From IMG/VR virus record IMGVR_UViG_3300034073_002507, positions 1 to 33,254 of that record: 33,254 nucleotides of DNA, one strand, 5' to 3'. Shown here one piece after another: positions 30,601-33,254 of the stretch; position 1 is the stretch's first letter, and every line of letters starts with the position of its first letter. A program made the position numbers and the translations under genes. The notes beneath the pieces are model-generated. The model searched no databases, had not been told where the DNA came from, and was given only the letters and a program-made list of their open reading frames with translations. Origin of the DNA: a virus.

Positions 30601-33254
30601 CGAGCAACACCTAGAGCTCTTCTTTCTGAAATCTCACGACCTCTTCTAAAGAACCGTGTTGCACTTGTATCGCTAAAATCTTGAGTAATTCCGGCTCTTT
30701 CAAGGAATGGCTGTCTACGCATTTGAGTAAATAATTGAGCAACTGGATCTTTTGGACTTATAAAACCCTTGGGTCCCGGAATTACTCCAGTAGCGAATGG
30801 TGTGACCCCTTTTTGTATTAATTCTTGCGCAGTCAATATTTGAAGGGCTCTTCCGGCATCTGGGCTAAGAATTGGTCTACTTAAACCAGTTTTACTTGGA
30901 ACTCCAAATTGAGTACCTGCGCCCTTTGCTCTAGCCCCTAAAGCAAATTGTTTCTTTGCAGCGTCTACCGCTCTTTGAGGCAGTTTCATTGCGGCAGCAA
31001 AAGGATCAACGCCAGCCGCAGCCCCAGTTATTGGCTTTAAAGCGCTTGCAGTTTTAGTCTTAGAAATATAATTTTCATAAAACTTATTTATAGAATCTTT
31101 TGCCAAAATCGCACTTCTTCCAAGACCAACAAAACTACCATCAAGATTTTTTAACTTGGGAAAGAATCTTGCAATTCCCAAACCGACTTTACCAACGACT
31201 GCTTGAAATGTACCCATTGCGAGAATAATTGGACCAAGGCTTGCTAAGAAGCTTCCAACTGCAAGAATTAAGCCAAGAATTCTTTGCCTTGTTTGCTCAA
31301 AGGCTGGGGACATCCATGTGTTGTACATACCCACAACTTTTTCTGAGATTTTTTCAATTGTTGGAGCTAATCTTGCAATTAAATCAGCTGCAAATAGTCT
31401 GAATGCATTTTTAATTTTTTCAATACTAGCGGCCGTAGTTAAAAGGGATCTTTGCAATTCAGCGTCTGCTAATTGAGCAGCATTAGCGCCGCCAGCAAGC
31501 TGAATCATTAATGCTCTACCAGCCTCTGATTTAACTTCTGAAATAATATCTATGCCTTCGGCTTGCTTCTTTTTGACAACAAATTCGCCAACTGCGTCTC
31601 GCATAAATTTGGCATTTTCAATATCTTGTTTTTTAATTACTAATTCTTTTCCAGCCTCAATTTCAATTATTTGACCAGCAGTAGCTGTTGCAATTCTTGC
31701 AACATTTCCAATGTCTTTAAATGATCTTATTGTTTTTGGAACAATTGTGTTATTAAAATTAACAAAACTTTTAGCAGCATTTTCTGCAACAGCAACCAGC
31801 TGCACTTCAGCAGATGCTGTTGCTGGAGGGACTTCTCCTAAGTAACCAGCTGTTTTTTCTAACTCTTCATTAAATGCATTAAGCTGCTCAATAGCCAAAT
31901 ACATTCTTGGGCCTTGGCGTTTTTCAAACAAATCAGACATCAATCTAAGAGCGCCTTCTGGACCTGCTTTTGAACGGAGAACCGTTCTAAACATTTTAAC
32001 TGTTGCATCTAATCCAATAAGACCAGTTTTTGTAGAAAGTGTAAAATCATTTTGAGCATCACCAAGAACGCCATACTCTTTGGCAAGTTTATTAATCATG
32101 TCAGAGTTTTGTTTAGTTGGAGCTAATAATCTCTGGAGTGATACTTTAATTGAGTTTGAAGATGCTCCGATATCAAGACCGGCAGCTTTCATTGGAGCAA
32201 GTAGTGCGGCGGCTTCTGTCATTGATATACCAAAGCTTGTAGCCATTGAACCAACTTCTGGCAAGGCATCGCCAAGGTCTCTTAATGTCAAAGCAGTGGC
32301 GTTTTCAATTGCATTGAACAAATACATTTGCGCTCTTGCAGCTTCAATAGCCCTTGTCTCTCTTTCTCTAGCAGTTGTAAGACCAGTTAATGCTTTATTA
32401 GCATCTAATGCTCTTTTTGATTGGAAGTAAAGTGCTTGAGTAAGATCTTGAGCGCCTTTGATATCCATCGTGCCAAGTTTTTCCAATTGCAGCGTTATCT
32501 CCGTAAGAGATGCAATATTATCTTGAGAAGTAATACCTAATTCCGCAAAGTCTGCGCCGATAGATACGACCATTTGTTTGGCAACACCAAAAGTCAAAGA
32601 CATTTGTGTTAATACAGTATTAAGATCATTAAAGTTTTTAACAAATAATTTTGCATTTTCAATATCTTGCGGCCTTATCAAATCTCCAAATGCTGCATCT
32701 CTTACACCTGTAATTTTTTGCGCAGCAATATCAAGTGTCGGAGCAACATTCTCAACAACCTTTGTTAATCTTGTTAATTGAACATCGACTTCTTTAAATG
32801 TCTGTAATCCGGTTCTGGCAAAAGTTGCAAGCGGTAGTGTTAAGTTAATTAACAAGCTTCTACCGACGAACTGCGCATCTTTACCAAGTTTTGACATTCT
32901 CAAAGAAATGTTTTGGAAATCAGAGCCGATAGCTCTTAACCTCATGCCTCTAAATGTTTTAGAAAATCCTTGCAATTCTCTTGTTGTTAATCCAATAGAG
33001 CGACCAAGAGCAGTACTTTCTCTACCAGCTAGAGTATATGCATTTCTTAATGTGGATAAATCAGCCGTAATTCTTCTTTGCTCAGCACTTAAAACTCTTT
33101 GATTTTGAATCAATCCCTTAATTGATTTAGCATGCTGATCTACACCACGGGATGTAATTCCAAGAGCCTTATTGACAGCCCTTGTCTGGGCATCCATTTT
33201 GGACATTGGCACATTAATGCCGCGTAATGTATTAGTAAGATTTCTAAGAGAGGC
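27696..33254 (-). CDS. tape measure protein, 5' end beyond the window
   Basis: The tape measure sets tail length and is fed into the cell with the DNA. The frame is open from 27696 to the last base (ASLRNLTNTLRGIN precedes the first GTG at 33212), so the true start is outside and at least 1,852 codons exist. The N-terminal third has the phage tail tape measure core (FKEVDVQLTRLTKVV, FGISMTEAAALLAPMKAAGLD). Hydrophobic stretches lie near 31205-31285, 30188-30264, 29900-29945 and 29770-29835. A charged coiled-coil-like region spans about 28950-29480. The C-terminus carries the family ending ILHGGEFVLNAAAVKRLG and a GGY-rich tail. The next two genes are distal tail proteins. Very long, consistent with a siphovirus. 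Confidence 0.93.
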   Translation of the reverse strand, partial: ASLRNLTNTLRGINVPMSKMDAQTRAVNKALGITSRGVDQHAKSIKGLIQNQRVLSAEQRRITADLSTLRNAYTLAGRESTALGRSIGLTTRELQGFSKTFRGMRLRAIGSDFQNISLRMSKLGKDAQFVGRSLLINLTLPLATFARTGLQTFKEVDVQLTRLTKVVENVAPTLDIAAQKITGVRDAAFGDLIRPQDIENAKLFVKNFNDLNTVLTQMSLTFGVAKQMVVSIGADFAELGITSQDNIASLTEITLQLEKLGTMDIKGAQDLTQALYFQSKRALDANKALTGLTTARERETRAIEAARAQMYLFNAIENATALTLRDLGDALPEVGSMATSFGISMTEAAALLAPMKAAGLDIGASSNSIKVSLQRLLAPTKQNSDMINKLAKEYGVLGDAQNDFTLSTKTGLIGLDATVKMFRTVLRSKAGPEGALRLMSDLFEKRQGPRMYLAIEQLNAFNEELEKTAGYLGEVPPATASAEVQLVAVAENAAKSFVNFNNTIVPKTIRSFKDIGNVARIATATAGQIIEIEAGKELVIKKQDIENAKFMRDAVGEFVVKKKQAEGIDIISEVKSEAGRALMIQLAGGANAAQLADAELQRSLLTTAASIEKIKNAFRLFAADLIARLAPTIEKISEKVVGMYNTWMSPAFEQTRQRILGLILAVGSFLASLGPIILAMGTFQAVVGKVGLGIARFFPKLKNLDGSFVGLGRSAILAKDSINKFYENYISKTKTASALKPITGAAAGVDPFAAAMKLPQRAVDAAKKQFALGARAKGAGTQFGVPSKTGLSRPILSPDAGRALQILTAQELIQKGVTPFATGVIPGPKGFISPKDPVAQLFTQMRRQPFLERAGITQDFSDTSATRFFRRGREISERRALGVARGGIRGVIARAGIGMDVAKEGAGRARGLISAMRTTAAGAPSTGAGIAQAAGVGISSIFGQSKAWQSATGSIEAYIRQVEGLGGKVTIFGKLKAGIGGLAQGFKLATVSAKIFKMALLFSGVGAVIAGIAAVVFLVIKNMDKIRGATAAWDSLKKAFNLIKDAISEVIRPVQDLFAQFGRGSDGAKAAGSGIANIFIGISKAVEFVAGLIKQFVIGVIQPYMYGIINIVMAVVSIFKGNWGDAFKFLIAGVASVAKGVINLFIGMGVGIVKVIVTAISKVLDAFSKIPIVGKVFDIGKSAIQGIGNFATKAMQGVGNVVTKGLDKAASLGVKKSTNAITLGIPSVKTEATKFGKAGNEAITNALGNTDGVEDAMDKIKNKIKEGLEDAAQRLYDFVVDRFSQAIKKFVSESTKALNKQKESALKVFDIQIRTLMKLEQAEESLTRKKEYEVNRRKIIDDASLRQQQYVRNRALAIYEGRIDDARLMDLDEINAARESNQELASLDESRRKDLAKENLEALREAINEARELAGRFFDESMEKFQDAAEHITRIAPVTIEQYEAQLMELRNLSTQYADNNNLEFGKMFEKFSTTIAERMPNTVDDFGKALGAFAGPLDELVGLAQAKYGLGSEADNTFLGVTKQMSDSVIGITLGMLVDIGGKFETSAPEIIEKYGEITGGIRGETGTFKTEVLGIFTTLLSEVKTAFITPFEKAFADSDPTKVFADAIADGNETIKREFEKTLKYNEDLRNKMLGLLDPAIKKWIELKAAIDAAADAAKDAAGSGAGGGAGTGGYVVTPYGAMPTRTSGITTIMGPAPTGTGIRFPTADAARRAALMARMQTGGYLNAPTTREIPAILHGGEFVLNAAAVKRLGVATLTKLNNYSLPKYKMGGYVPSRFSTPRSSTPPVNGVSVNSVSTVNIQVENFIGQEEWFKSMMKEYNVNVVPRNQKAAGLESRTFTSYSGINQGL

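Noticed and set aside
33198-33212. GTG at 33212 as start of the tape measure gene
   Set aside because: No ribosome site, and the frame stays open to the window edge.

Overview
The window is a stretch of a tailed double-stranded DNA phage (or a prophage-like copy of one). Every gene I can support lies on the minus strand, so transcription reads from base 33254 towards base 1. Genes are packed with almost no gaps, mostly joined by 1-8 base stop/start overlaps (ATGA, TAATG, TGATG, TAGTG). No intergenic stretch reaches 100 bases. By eye the G+C is roughly 35-40%, with one much more AT-rich gene. A WhiB-like protein (C-x23-C-x2-C-x5-C), WhiB being an actinobacterial family, together with low G+C points to a phage of a low-G+C actinobacterium, for example the freshwater planktonic lineages. 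This host call is inference. The long tape measure gene (at least 1,852 codons, open at the right edge) suggests a siphovirus-like virion with a tail of very roughly 280 nm, using the usual 0.15 nm per residue.

Right part, 33254 to 18185, is the tail module: tape measure protein; two adjacent tail proteins that share a C-terminal domain (one extended by nine exact-length 20-residue repeats); a 1310-residue hub/adhesin with PA14-like and LamG-like domains; a fibre ending in (VAPTP)8 plus a four-cysteine tip; then a small conserved protein, an AT-rich fucosyltransferase-like gene, a zinc ribbon, a 2OG-Fe(II) oxygenase-like protein and another fibre-type protein. A proline/threonine-repeat fibre followed directly by a putative glycosyltransferase and a putative hydroxylase is the most intriguing arrangement here: it could be a phage-encoded system that decorates its own fibre.

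Middle, 18173 to 11558, is the switch to DNA metabolism: a free-standing HNH endonuclease at the boundary, a 22-codon mini-ORF coupled at both ends by ATGA, a zinc-finger metallophosphoesterase, a cluster of small Cys-rich or HTH proteins (zinc ribbon, MerR-like, WhiB-like), DnaB-type helicase, DnaG-type primase, a probable ssDNA-binding protein, tRNA-Ala(UGC) and a HAD deoxynucleotidase.

Left part, 11558 to 1, holds a full DnaE-type DNA polymerase with an apparently intact PHP domain, three glycosyltransferases, a RecA/UvsX-like recombinase, a MazG-like pyrophosphohydrolase, a Hjc-like nuclease, an orphan C5 cytosine methyltransferase, two unknown small proteins, a Cas4-like Fe-S nuclease, a zinc-finger protein and a RuvC-like resolvase running off the left edge. 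Together these form a largely self-contained replisome and recombination set. No integrase, terminase, portal, capsid, lysis gene, sliding clamp or CRISPR array is visible in the window.
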